From the NCBI RefSeq assembly GCF_003610375.1, contig NZ_RAPZ01000012.1:484011-548010 (forward strand): a stretch of DNA of 64,000 bases, read 5' to 3'. This stretch comes from Sphingomonas sp. PP-CC-1A-547. Its GTDB lineage: Bacteria; Pseudomonadota; Alphaproteobacteria; Sphingomonadales; Sphingomonadaceae. Both the position numbers and the translations under genes were made by a program. The notes beneath the pieces are model-generated. The model did not search any database, was not told the DNA's origin, and saw nothing but the letters and a program-made list of their open reading frames with translations. This document shows positions 35,215-43,688 of the stretch, piece by piece. Positions within the stretch are counted from its first letter, which is position 1, and each line of letters starts with the position of its first letter.

Positions 35215-38200
35215 ATGACCGGGTTCGCCGAGCTCGTCGCCGCTACCAATTTCTCGTTCCTCGACGGGGCGAGCGATGCGGGTGCGATGGTCGGGCGCGC
35301 GGTGGAGCTGGGGCTTGGCGGCATCGGCATCGCCGATCGCAACACCGTTGCGGGGGTGGTCCGCGCGCACCAGGCGTTGAAGAAGGCACGCGACGGCCTG
35401 CTCGGCATGGCGATGCCGCCGATCGATTTCCGACTGGTGGTCGGTGCGCGGCTGGTGTTCGAAGACGGTACACCCGACATCGTCGCCTACCCCGCGACAC
35501 GGCGCGGGTGGGGACAACTGACCCGATTACTGACGGTCGGCAACAGGCGCGCCGAAAAGGGCGGCTGCATCCTCGGGTTAGGCGACCTGATCGCGTATCA
35601 CGCAGACATGATGCTGGTGGTCCTGCCAGAAAGCAGTGCGAGAGGGGCCGTTCCGGTATCGCCTTTACCCGACGGCGACGCCCTACCCGAACGGCGCAAA
35701 CGCGATCTGTCGACGATCCTCAAGGCGGTGAAGCGACTGGGGGCCGATTCGGTCTGGCTGGGCGTGACGATGCCGCGTGGCGGTCGTGACCGGCGGCGGC
35801 TGGCACGGCTCGCGCGGACTGCCGATGCGGCGGGCGTTCTGGTCCTCGCGACGACCGATGCGCTCTATGCCTACCCCGACGACCGCGACCTGCACGATGT
35901 CGTCACCTGCATTCGCGAGCGCACCACGATCCACAAGGCTGGGCGTTTGCTGGCCGCGAACGGCGAGCGGCATCTGAAGCCGGAAGAGGAGATCGCCCGG
36001 TTGTTCCGCGACCGCCCTGACGCCGTGGCGCAGAGCCCGCGGTTGCTGTCGCGGATCGCGTTCTCGCTCGACGATCTCAAATACGAATATCCGCACGAAC
36101 CCATCCCGGCCGGCTGGAAGGCACAGGATTGGCTTGAGCATTACGTCTGGCAAATCGCCCTGGAGCGCTACGACTACCGCGTGCCGGAGAAGATGCGGGC
36201 GCTTTTGCATGAAGAATTCGAACTCATTCGCGAGCGCAAATACGCCTATTATTTCCTGACCGTGCACGACATCGTCCGGTTTGCGCGGGCGCAGGATCCG
36301 CCGATCCTATGCCAGGGGCGCGGGTCTGCGGCCAATTCAGTGGTGTGTTACCTGCTCGGCGTCACGTCGGTCGATCCGATGAAATACGACCTGCTGTTCT
36401 CGCGGTTCGTGTCGAGCGAGCGCGACGAGCCGCCGGATATCGATGTCGATTTCGAGCATGAGCGGCGCGAGGAGGTGATGCAGTATATCTATCGCCGCTA
36501 TGGCCGCGACCGCGCCGCGATCGCCGCGACCGTCATCCATTATCGGCCCAAGAGCACGGTGCGCGAGGTCGGCAAGGCGCTCGGCCTGACCGAGGACGTG
36601 ACGCAGCGTCTGACGAGCACGGTGTGGGGCAGTTTCTCGAGCCGGTTCCAGGAACAGCGCTTTGCCGAAACGGGCTTCGACGTCGACAATCCGGAAATCG
36701 CGCGGCTGCGCGAGATGGTCGACCGGCTGCTCGAATTTCCACGCCATCTGTCGCAGCATGTCGGCGGGTTCGTGCTCACGCAGGGGCGGCTCGACGAGAT
36801 GGTGCCGATCCATAACGGCGCGATGGAGGAGCGCACCTTCATCGAATGGGACAAGGACGATATCGACGCGCTCGGGCTGATGAAGGTCGATATCCTCGCG
36901 CTCGGGATGCTGACGTGCATCCGCAAGAGCTTCGACCTGATGCGTCTTCACGGGCTCGGCGATCACCTGCTCGATACGATCGCGGTGGCCGAGGACCCAC
37001 GAGTTTACGACATGCTCTGCAAGGGCGACAGTATCGGCGTGTTCCAGGTCGAGAGTCGGGCGCAGATCAACATGCTGCCGCGGTTGCGTCCCCGCGAGCT
37101 GTACGATCTGGTGGTGCAGGTCGCGATCGTCCGGCCGGGGCCGATCGAGGGCGACATGGTGCATCCGTATCTGCGGCGACGCAGCGGCAAGGAGGTGGCC
37201 GAATACCCCTCGCCCGATCCGAAGTTCGGGCCGGCCGACGAACTCAAGCAACTGCTCCGCTTCACCTATGGCGTGCCGCTGTTCCAGGAACAGGCGATGA
37301 AGCTGGCGATCGTCGCGGCCGGGTTCACGCCGAACGAGGCGAACCAATTGCGCAAGTCGATGGCGACGTTCCGCAAGGTCGGCGGCATGGACAATTTCCA
37401 CGCCAAGCTGATCGGCGGGATGGTCGGCCGGGGGTACAAGGCCGAGTTCGCGGAGCGCTGTTTCAAGCAGATCGAGGGGTTTGGGTCGTACGGGTTCCCC
37501 GAGAGCCACGCCCTGTCGTTCGCGCGGCTGGTGTATGTGTCGTCGTGGATCAAATGCTTCCATCCGGCGGTGTTCTGTTGTGCGTTGCTCAATTCGCAGC
37601 CGATGGGGTTTTATGCGCCGGCGCAGTTGGTGCGCGATGCGGTCGAGCACGGGGTGACGGTGCTGCCGGTCGATGTGAATGCGAGTGGGTGGGATAGCAG
37701 CCTATCCTCCCCGGTACGGGGAGGGGGACCGCGCGAAGCGGGGTGGAGGGGGGCTTCCGCGGACGTATCGCTGGCGGGTGATCCTGTTACGGGCGGCGCG
37801 GATGGGAGCACCACCCTTCCAGGCGGAGCGTCTGCGGCGCCCCCCCTCCACCATCCTGCGGATGGTCCCCCCCCCCGTGCCGGGGAGGATTTGCGGCTTG
37901 GGTTTCGGCAGGTGGATGGGTTTCGGAAGGATTGGGCCGACGAGATCGTTCGCGTTCGGACCACGCCGTTTGCTAGTATCGAGGATCTGGCGCGGCGGGC
38001 GAACCTGCCGCAGCGGGCGATGAACCTGCTGGCCGATGCGGATGCGTTTCGTTCTGTCGCGAAGGAACGGCGCGAGGCTTTGTGGGACGTACGCCGGACG
38101 CCGCCCAAGCAGCTTGCGCTGTTTGCGGCGGCAGAGGTGCCCGAGCTTGGCGCGGAGCCCGACGTGCATCTGCCGGCGATGCCGCTGTCCGAACAGGTTG

Positions 38201-38727
38201 CGGCGGATTACCAGACGACGCGGCTGTCGTTGAAGGCGCATCCGATGCAGTTCCTCCGCGCGCGTTTTGCGGCTGAAGGTATCCTGTCGAGCGCACAGGC
38301 AAACGCGACCAAGGACGGGCGGCGTGCGAAGGTGGCGGGCGTGGTGCTGGTCCGCCAGCGGCCGGGCAAGGGCAATGCGATCTTCGTGACGATCGAGGAC
38401 GAGACCGGGATCACCAACGGGTTGATGTGGGCGCGTGATTTCGAGGCGAACCGCCGCGCGGTGATGGCGTCGCGGCTGATGGTGCTGGAAGGCGTGATCC
38501 AGCGTAGCGAGGAAGGCGTGACGCACCTGATGACCTCGCGGGTGCAGGACCGCACCGAGATGTTGCGGCTGTTGTCGGAGGATCACGCGCTGGAGCCGCC
38601 GCTCGCGCGGGTGGACGAGGTGATCCGGCCGGTCCTGACGCGGAGTCCGGATGCGCGCGCGCATCATCCGCGGGCGACTCATCCTCGGGATGTGCGTGTT
38701 CTCCCCAAATCGCGTGACTTTCATTGA
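35215..38727 (+). CDS. dnaE2: Error-prone DNA polymerase DnaE2 with repeat-derived insertion
   Basis: About 1170 residues; SOS-induced C-family polymerase for damage-tolerant synthesis. The PHP domain (FAELVAATNFSFLDGASD at the start) and polymerase motifs (GRGSAANSVVCYLLGVTSVDP, RDEPPDIDVDFEHERREEVM, ALGLMKVDILALGMLTCI, GFGSYGFPESHALSFA) are intact, and a C-terminal OB domain follows (VAGVVLVRQRPGKGNAIFVTIEDE). Residues about 831-892 are encoded by a palindromic repeat (37704-37890) and explain why the protein is longer than usual for DnaE2 (about 1080-1110). ATG 35215 gives the family start; GTG 35203 is an alternative. It is the last gene of imuA-imuB-dnaE2. Confidence 0.95.
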   Translation: MTGFAELVAATNFSFLDGASDAGAMVGRAVELGLGGIGIADRNTVAGVVRAHQALKKARDGLLGMAMPPIDFRLVVGARLVFEDGTPDIVAYPATRRGWGQLTRLLTVGNRRAEKGGCILGLGDLIAYHADMMLVVLPESSARGAVPVSPLPDGDALPERRKRDLSTILKAVKRLGADSVWLGVTMPRGGRDRRRLARLARTADAAGVLVLATTDALYAYPDDRDLHDVVTCIRERTTIHKAGRLLAANGERHLKPEEEIARLFRDRPDAVAQSPRLLSRIAFSLDDLKYEYPHEPIPAGWKAQDWLEHYVWQIALERYDYRVPEKMRALLHEEFELIRERKYAYYFLTVHDIVRFARAQDPPILCQGRGSAANSVVCYLLGVTSVDPMKYDLLFSRFVSSERDEPPDIDVDFEHERREEVMQYIYRRYGRDRAAIAATVIHYRPKSTVREVGKALGLTEDVTQRLTSTVWGSFSSRFQEQRFAETGFDVDNPEIARLREMVDRLLEFPRHLSQHVGGFVLTQGRLDEMVPIHNGAMEERTFIEWDKDDIDALGLMKVDILALGMLTCIRKSFDLMRLHGLGDHLLDTIAVAEDPRVYDMLCKGDSIGVFQVESRAQINMLPRLRPRELYDLVVQVAIVRPGPIEGDMVHPYLRRRSGKEVAEYPSPDPKFGPADELKQLLRFTYGVPLFQEQAMKLAIVAAGFTPNEANQLRKSMATFRKVGGMDNFHAKLIGGMVGRGYKAEFAERCFKQIEGFGSYGFPESHALSFARLVYVSSWIKCFHPAVFCCALLNSQPMGFYAPAQLVRDAVEHGVTVLPVDVNASGWDSSLSSPVRGGGPREAGWRGASADVSLAGDPVTGGADGSTTLPGGASAAPPLHHPADGPPPRAGEDLRLGFRQVDGFRKDWADEIVRVRTTPFASIEDLARRANLPQRAMNLLADADAFRSVAKERREALWDVRRTPPKQLALFAAAEVPELGAEPDVHLPAMPLSEQVAADYQTTRLSLKAHPMQFLRARFAAEGILSSAQANATKDGRRAKVAGVVLVRQRPGKGNAIFVTIEDETGITNGLMWARDFEANRRAVMASRLMVLEGVIQRSEEGVTHLMTSRVQDRTEMLRLLSEDHALEPPLARVDEVIRPVLTRSPDARAHHPRATHPRDVRVLPKSRDFH
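37704..37890. repeat. Palindromic repeat (family C relative) inside dnaE2 coding sequence
   Basis: 187-base element with 27-bp terminal inverted arms matching at 25 positions (37704-37730, starting ATCCTCCCCGG, and 37864-37890). The inner part has a GCGAAGCGGGGTGGAGGGG core like that of the intergenic element at 10831-10957. The reading frame passes through without a stop, adding a Gly/Pro/Ala-rich peptide between DVNASGWDSS and LRLGFRQVDGF, two segments that are normally almost adjacent in DnaE2. Confidence 0.85.
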
Positions 38728-38820
38728 GGTTTATCGGCGCTTGTTGGTGTGGTGCCCAACATCGCCGAACGCTCTGTCACCCGGACCGGTTTGGCGCCTA
38801 CCCCCTCAGAATAGAGGCCC

Positions 38821-38922
38821 CTCCCCGGCGGAGGCCGGGGTCCAGTTGGGAAACGCTGCTGATGGAGGCTTCGCTCCGTAACTGCGACCTTTCCAACTGG
38901 ACCCCGGCCTTCGCCGGGGAGG
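38821..38922. repeat. GC-rich palindromic repeat, family A (second full copy)
   Basis: Two inverted arms of about 28 bp (CCCCGGCGGAGGCCGGGG plus TCCAGTTGG on the left; TTCCAACTGGACCCCGGC on the right, to about 38919) with about 40 bases between, the same layout as 3371-3471. It occupies the 426-base gene-free stretch between dnaE2 and cnoX (38728-39153). I see no convincing gene in the rest of that stretch. Confidence 0.8.
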
Positions 38923-39153
38923 TGGCTTGTCTGAAGATGGAAATGCTGGCCAATTCGGGGGGCACCGTCTCGAAGGCCGTATCTATGCCCATGCGCACCC
39001 ATGGATGTCGCAACCGCAAGCAAGACAAATGAGGCCTCTACGCCGCCAGCCGAATGCCAAGGCACGTTTGTCGTGCATGCCCATCCATCCTAAAGGTGGC
39101 ATTCGCCGCGGACGCGCCCCAGATAGCGCGTCTGGATTACACGGGAGTTGAAC

Positions 39154-40065
39154 TTGGCCACGCTTGGAATGTCCCCCGCGGAGAAGGACGCCGTCGAGGC
39201 GTTCCGTCGCGATGTCGTCGAACCGTCGATGACGAGCCTCGTGATCATCGATTTCTGGGCGGAATGGTGCGGGCCGTGCAAGGCGCTGACGCCGACGCTG
39301 GAGAAGGTCGCCGCCGATTATGCCGACAAAGGAGTCGTGCTGGCGAAGGTCGATACCGACAAGAACCAGTTCATCGCCGCGCAATTCCAGATCAAGTCGA
39401 TCCCGACCGTCTATGCGATGTTCCAGGGCCAGCTGGTCGCCGACATGACCAGCGCGCGCACCGAATCGCAGCTGCGCGTGATCCTCGACCAGTTGCTCAA
39501 GCAGTTGCCGATCGAAGCCGGCGCAACCGACGCGTTGCCCGACGTCGAGCCGTTGATCGCGATCGGCGAAGAGGCGCTCGCAGCCAATGACGGCGAGCGC
39601 GCGCTGGGGATCTTCCGCGAGATCGCCGAGATCGCACCCGAGCATCCGCAGGTCCATGCCGGGTTCGTCCGCGCGCTGGTCGCGACCGGGCAGCTCGACG
39701 AAGCGACGGACTGGCTGGCGAACCTCGATCCGGCGATCGCCAAGGACCCGGCGATTACGCGCGCACAGGCGGCGCTCGCACTCGCGCAGTCGGCGCCGCC
39801 GGTCGAGGATTTGTCGCCGCTGCTCGCTGCTGTCGAAGCGAACCCCGACGACTTGCATGCCCGGTTTGCGCTCGCCAATGGCCAGATGGCAGCGAACGAC
39901 CGTGATGCCGCAGCCGACACGTTCCTCGGCATCATCGCCACCGAGCGCGACTGGAACGAGGGCGCGGCGCGGACGCAGTTGCTGAAACTGTTCGAGGTCG
40001 TCGGGCTCGAAGACCCGTGGGTGTCTGGACAGCGCCGCCGCCTGTCTGCGATCCTGTTCGGATGA
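39154..40065 (+). CDS. cnoX: Thioredoxin-TPR co-chaperone (CnoX/YbbN)
   Basis: 303 residues. The N-terminal thioredoxin domain (about 20-120) has an intact WCGPC active site (DFWAEWCGPCKALTPTLEKV) and the cis-Pro loop SIPTVYAMF. The C-terminal tetratricopeptide half (ALAANDGERALGIFREIAEI, ALVATGQLDEATDWLANL) is typical of YbbN/CnoX, which holds unfolded proteins and passes them to DnaK or GroEL. Initiation is probably TTG 39154, 6 bases after GGAG; TTG 39148 is too close to it. Its stop overlaps the next gene (ATGA). Confidence 0.92.
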   Translation: MATLGMSPAEKDAVEAFRRDVVEPSMTSLVIIDFWAEWCGPCKALTPTLEKVAADYADKGVVLAKVDTDKNQFIAAQFQIKSIPTVYAMFQGQLVADMTSARTESQLRVILDQLLKQLPIEAGATDALPDVEPLIAIGEEALAANDGERALGIFREIAEIAPEHPQVHAGFVRALVATGQLDEATDWLANLDPAIAKDPAITRAQAALALAQSAPPVEDLSPLLAAVEANPDDLHARFALANGQMAANDRDAAADTFLGIIATERDWNEGAARTQLLKLFEVVGLEDPWVSGQRRRLSAILFG

Positions 40066-40703
40066 CCACCGAGTCCGCCCCCCCGCGCGCCACCACGCGA
40101 CTGTCGATCTTCCCGCTGCCGGGGGCGCTGCTGTTCCCCGGCATGCACCTGCCGCTGCACATGTTCGAGCCGCGCTATCGGGCGATGATCAGCGATGCGA
40201 TGGCGCGCGACCGGCGGATCGGGATGATCCAGCCGAGGGGCGGGCCAAACGACGATGAAGACGCGCTGTACGACATCGGCTGCGTCGGCAAGATCGCCGA
40301 GGTCGAGGCGCTCGACGACGGGCGGTATAACGTCGTGCTGGAGGGCATCGCGCTGTTCCGGATCGTCCGCGAGTTGGACGTGACGACCGCGTTCCGCCAG
40401 GTCGAGGCGGAGTTGCTGCCGTTGATCGATGACGACACGTTGTCGCTTGGCCGGCGCTCGTCGCTGGAACTGGAGTCGCGTCGTTTCGCCGACATGCAGG
40501 GCTATGCGGTGGATTGGGATGCGGTCGGACGGCTCGACGACGAGAGCCTGGTCAACGGCATCGCGCAGATCGCACCGTTCGATGCGGCGGCGAAGCAGGC
40601 GTTGCTCGAGGCGCGGGATATCGAGCAGCGCGCCGAACTGATTATCCAGCTGATGCAGTTCTTTGGGCGGCACGACGGCGACGAATCGGTGACGTTGCAG
40701 TGA
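40062..40703 (+). CDS. LON-substrate-binding domain protein (no protease domain)
   Basis: 213 residues containing only the N-terminal LON/PUA-like substrate-binding domain ([63 protein letters not shown]). AAA+ and peptidase domains are absent, so it is an adaptor-type stand-alone protein of unknown target. It overlaps cnoX by 4 bases and the Trm112 gene by 4 bases, forming a tightly coupled three-gene operon. Confidence 0.9.
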   Translation: MTTESAPPRATTRLSIFPLPGALLFPGMHLPLHMFEPRYRAMISDAMARDRRIGMIQPRGGPNDDEDALYDIGCVGKIAEVEALDDGRYNVVLEGIALFRIVRELDVTTAFRQVEAELLPLIDDDTLSLGRRSSLELESRRFADMQGYAVDWDAVGRLDDESLVNGIAQIAPFDAAAKQALLEARDIEQRAELIIQLMQFFGRHDGDESVTLQ

Positions 40704-40885
40704 GCGCGCTCGATCCGTGGCTGCTCGAACGCCTCGTCTGCCCGATGACGCGCACGCCGCTTCGCTATGACGAGGCCGCGCAGGAACTAATTTCGGACGC
40801 TGCCGGGCTCGCTTACCCGATCCGCGATGGCGTGCCGGTTATGCTGGTCGAGGAAGCCCGCCGGCTCGACGAGACCGCCGCCTGA
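40700..40885 (+). CDS. Trm112-family zinc-ribbon-like small protein
   Basis: 61-residue Trm112/YcaR-type protein starting at GTG 40700: [17 protein letters not shown] and [17 protein letters not shown] are the diagnostic ends. Only one Cys remains, which is common in bacterial members. Eukaryotic Trm112 activates methyltransferases; the bacterial role is not settled. It converges with the alpha-hydroxyacid oxidase gene, 10 bases apart. Confidence 0.9.
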   Translation: MSALDPWLLERLVCPMTRTPLRYDEAAQELISDAAGLAYPIRDGVPVMLVEEARRLDETAA

Positions 40886-40895
40886 TCGTCTCGTT

Positions 40896-42062
40896 TCAGT
40901 ACCCCGTCCGCGTCGCGCCGGCGTCCCGGACGGCGGCAAGCGTCGGGTAGCCGTTCACCGCCATCAGTAGGTCGGCTTCGGCGAGGATGCACTTCAGCAC
41001 ATGCGCCGCACCGTTCGCGCCGTCGAGCGTCAAGCCGTACGTGTAAGGCCGACCGATCCCGACCGCGGTAGCGCCGAGTGCGAGTGCCTTGACCACGTCG
41101 CTCCCTGACCGAACGCCGGAGTCGAACAGCACCGGCACGGCCCCGCTCGCCGCGACCACCGCGGGCAGCATGTCGATCGCGGCGATCCCGCCATTCGCCT
41201 GGCGACCGCCGTGGTTCGAGCAATAGATCGCGTCCGCCCCCAGATCGATCGCGCGCCGCGCGTCGTCGGGATGGCAGATCCCCTTCAGGACGATCGGCAG
41301 CTTGGTCATCGACCGCAGCCACGGCATGTCGTCCCACGTCAGCACCTTGCCGAACGTCCCGGCCCATTGCCGCACCGCCGCGGGCAAATCCTCGCGCGGG
41401 GGCTTGGCAAGCATCGCGCGGAAGACCGGGTCGCTGAAGTAATTCTCCAGCACATGGCCGCGCAGTTGCGGAAAGTTCGCGACGTTCAGGTCGCGCGGGC
41501 GCCAGCCGGTCACCCATGTGTCGAGCGTGACGACGATCGCCTTGTATCCGGCCGCCTCGGCACGGTGGACGAGGCTTTCGGCGAGCGGCTTGTCCTTGGG
41601 CGTGTAGAGCTGGAAGAAGCCGGGCGTGTCGCCCATCGCCGCGGCGACGTCCTCGAGCGGATCGTTCGACAGCGTCGACTGGATCAGCGGAACGCCGGTC
41701 AGCGCGGCCGCCCGCGCGGCGGCGAGATCGCCGTGGCCATCCTGCGTGCAGCGGCCGTTGATCCCGACCGGGCTCATGAAGATCGGGCTGGGCAGCGTCA
41801 TCCCGAACAGGTCGATCGACAGGTCGCGGCGCGTGGCATCGACCATCATCCGCGGCGTCATGCCCCATTGCCGGAACGCGTCGGCATTCTGGCGTTGTGT
41901 GAACTCGTCGCTGCACCCACCTTGCAGATAGCCGAGTACCGACGGTGGCAAGGCCGCTGCCGCCCGAGCCTCGAGCGATGCGAAATCGACCGGGACCTTC
42001 GGGACGACCCCGGCGAGCCCGGCGAAATAGATTTCGTTCTGGTAATCGCCGTAATGCGGCAT
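40896..42062 (-). CDS. FMN-dependent alpha-hydroxy acid oxidase/dehydrogenase (lactate monooxygenase-like)
   Basis: 388-residue member of the lactate dehydrogenase LldD / lactate 2-monooxygenase / glycolate oxidase family. Active-site and FMN motifs: FMSPVGINGRCTQDGHGD, FFQLYTPKDK, VVTLDTWVTGWRPRDL (the WRPRDL form is typical of monooxygenase-like members), LKGICHPDDARRAID, the catalytic His in CSNHGGRQANGG and LFDSGVRSGSDVVKALALGA. It follows a class II aldolase gene with a 26-base gap on the same strand, so the pair probably handles a hydroxy-acid or aldol substrate. Confidence 0.9.
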   Translation of the reverse strand: MPHYGDYQNEIYFAGLAGVVPKVPVDFASLEARAAAALPPSVLGYLQGGCSDEFTQRQNADAFRQWGMTPRMMVDATRRDLSIDLFGMTLPSPIFMSPVGINGRCTQDGHGDLAAARAAALTGVPLIQSTLSNDPLEDVAAAMGDTPGFFQLYTPKDKPLAESLVHRAEAAGYKAIVVTLDTWVTGWRPRDLNVANFPQLRGHVLENYFSDPVFRAMLAKPPREDLPAAVRQWAGTFGKVLTWDDMPWLRSMTKLPIVLKGICHPDDARRAIDLGADAIYCSNHGGRQANGGIAAIDMLPAVVAASGAVPVLFDSGVRSGSDVVKALALGATAVGIGRPYTYGLTLDGANGAAHVLKCILAEADLLMAVNGYPTLAAVRDAGATRTGY

Positions 42063-42088
42063 GCGTTGCCCTCCGAAGCTGGTCGCGA

Positions 42089-42886
42089 TCAGTCCCGATA
42101 GCCCGGATTGACCCGGTCGAGCTTGCGCAGCAACGCCGGCCAGGCGAGCCCGTCGGCGAGCATACGGATGCCTGCACCGCTCGATTGCCCCTCGACCTTT
42201 TCCGCGACGCCCTGGTTCGGGTTGTTCAGATTCTCGCGACCGGCGCTGAGCATCAGGACCTGTGCCTCGCAGGCGCGTTCGAGGAAATACATCCGCAGGA
42301 ACGCCTGCGGAACCGACTCGCCCACCGTCAGCGTGCCATGGTTGCGCAGGATCATCGCATTCTTGGTGCCGAGATCCTGCACCAGCCGCTCGCGCTCCTC
42401 CAGTTCGGTCGCGATGCCCTCGAAGTCGTGATAGGCGACGTCGTGCCCGGCGATCATCGCCGTCTGCGTATGCGGGAGCAGCCCTTCGGCCATCGCCGAC
42501 ACCGCCTGGCCGTGCGGCGTGTGGAGATGCAGCACCGCCACCGCATCGTGGCGCGCGGCGTGGACCGCCGAGTGGATCACGAAGCCCGCGCGGTTGACCG
42601 GGGCGGGGGTGTCCATGACCTTGTTGCCGTCCACGTCGATCTTGACCAGCGACGATGCGGTGATCTCCTCGAACATGTGCGTGTACGGGTTGATCAGGAA
42701 ATGATGCTCGGGGCCGGGGACGCGCGCGGACAGATGCGTGAAGATCAGATCGTCCCAGCCGTACAGCGCGACCAGTCGGTACGCGGCGGCGAGATCGACG
42801 CGCAGCGCCCATTCCTCGGCCGATACCTGGTCCTTGATCGTCGTTGCCGCCGCCGTCGGTTCCATCGCCTTCAGTGCCGTTGCCAT
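42089..42886 (-). CDS. Class II aldolase/adducin family protein
   Basis: 265 residues of the zinc-dependent class II aldolase/adducin fold (fuculose-phosphate aldolase relatives). Metal-binding His residues lie in VLHLHTPHGQAVSAM and RNHGTLTVGESVPQAF; the start LAAAYRLVALYGWDDLIFTHLSAR is typical. Two ATGs are adjacent; the second (42886) has GGAGG 6 bases upstream and is preferred. It is first in a two-gene operon with the FMN oxidase and diverges from a Crp/Fnr regulator. Confidence 0.88.
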   Translation of the reverse strand: MATALKAMEPTAAATTIKDQVSAEEWALRVDLAAAYRLVALYGWDDLIFTHLSARVPGPEHHFLINPYTHMFEEITASSLVKIDVDGNKVMDTPAPVNRAGFVIHSAVHAARHDAVAVLHLHTPHGQAVSAMAEGLLPHTQTAMIAGHDVAYHDFEGIATELEERERLVQDLGTKNAMILRNHGTLTVGESVPQAFLRMYFLERACEAQVLMLSAGRENLNNPNQGVAEKVEGQSSGAGIRMLADGLAWPALLRKLDRVNPGYRD

Positions 42887-42928
42887 CATCCGCCTCCTTA
42901 TGTTTGGCCCCTTGTACGACCGGCCTTC

Positions 42929-42954
42929 GACAAACTTTGTCTCGATGATGACAA
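42929..42954. promoter_or_regulatory. Clustered GACAA half-sites in the divergent promoter
   Basis: GACAAACTTTGTC (42929-42941) is a perfect 13-base palindrome. Its right half also pairs with GACAA at 42950-42954 (TTGTC-N8-GACAA). Three half-sites therefore sit in the 95-base gap between the aldolase operon and the Crp/Fnr gene, a sensible place for that regulator to bind. Confidence 0.55.
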
Positions 42955-42981
42955 TCTCGAAATTTCGCGTAGCCTTTAGCG

Positions 42982-43647
42982 ATGCACGATCCGGATCACG
43001 CGATATTGGCGGCCGATAGCTGGTTCGGCGCGATACCAGCGGGCCGTCGCGAGCGCCTGTTGCAGGAGGCACGAGTCGAGGTGTTGGAGAACGGCGCGCG
43101 GATCTACGGCTCGGGCGATCCGCCGAACGGGTTGTGGGCGGTTCTGGACGGGCAGGTCCGGTTGAAGGGCTTGTCCGCGAATGGTGCCGAACTGCTCGCG
43201 CTGATCGTGCGGCCGGGAACGTGGTTCGGGGAATTGTCGACGCTGGACGGGCATCCCAGGCCACACGACGCGACGGCGTTCGGCGTCGCGCGACTGCTGC
43301 ATGTACCAGTGGCGGCGTTCGCACGGGCGGCGGCGGCGGACCCGGAGCTCTACCGCGATCTCGGCCTGCTCGTGTGCGCGCACCAACGCACCGCCTTGCG
43401 GTTCATCGCGCAGAGCGTGGGGCAGTCGATCCGGGTGCGACTGGCGCAGGCGCTGATGCGCGCGTCGCAGGCGGGGGATGGTCGCATCACGATCCGGCAG
43501 GAGGAACTAGCCGGCGTGGTCGGCATCGCGCGCCAGACGCTCAACCGGCATCTGAAGCGGTTCGAGCGCGATGGCCTGGTCGCGGTCGCCTATGCGCAGG
43601 TCCGTATTCTCGACCTGCCGGGGCTGCGTGGCGTCATCACCGAATAG
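42982..43647 (+). CDS. Crp/Fnr-family transcriptional regulator
   Basis: 221 residues: an N-terminal cyclic-nucleotide-binding-like domain (IYGSGDPPNGLWAVLDGQVRL, GTWFGELSTLDGHPR) and a C-terminal helix-turn-helix (QEELAGVVGIARQTLNRHLKRFERDGLV). There is no cysteine cluster typical of an Fnr iron-sulfur centre, so it is closer to Crp-like members. It diverges from the aldolase/hydroxy-acid oxidase operon and probably controls it. Confidence 0.9.
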   Translation: MHDPDHAILAADSWFGAIPAGRRERLLQEARVEVLENGARIYGSGDPPNGLWAVLDGQVRLKGLSANGAELLALIVRPGTWFGELSTLDGHPRPHDATAFGVARLLHVPVAAFARAAAADPELYRDLGLLVCAHQRTALRFIAQSVGQSIRVRLAQALMRASQAGDGRITIRQEELAGVVGIARQTLNRHLKRFERDGLVAVAYAQVRILDLPGLRGVITE

Positions 43648-43688
43648 GGCATCGCCAAGCGCTTCTCCCGCGCGCTACACTCGCGCCC

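Noticed and set aside
33043..35517. Long minus-strand open frame opposite imuA/imuB/dnaE2
   Set aside because: Arg/Pro/Ala-rich with no recognisable domain; a shadow of the mutasome genes.
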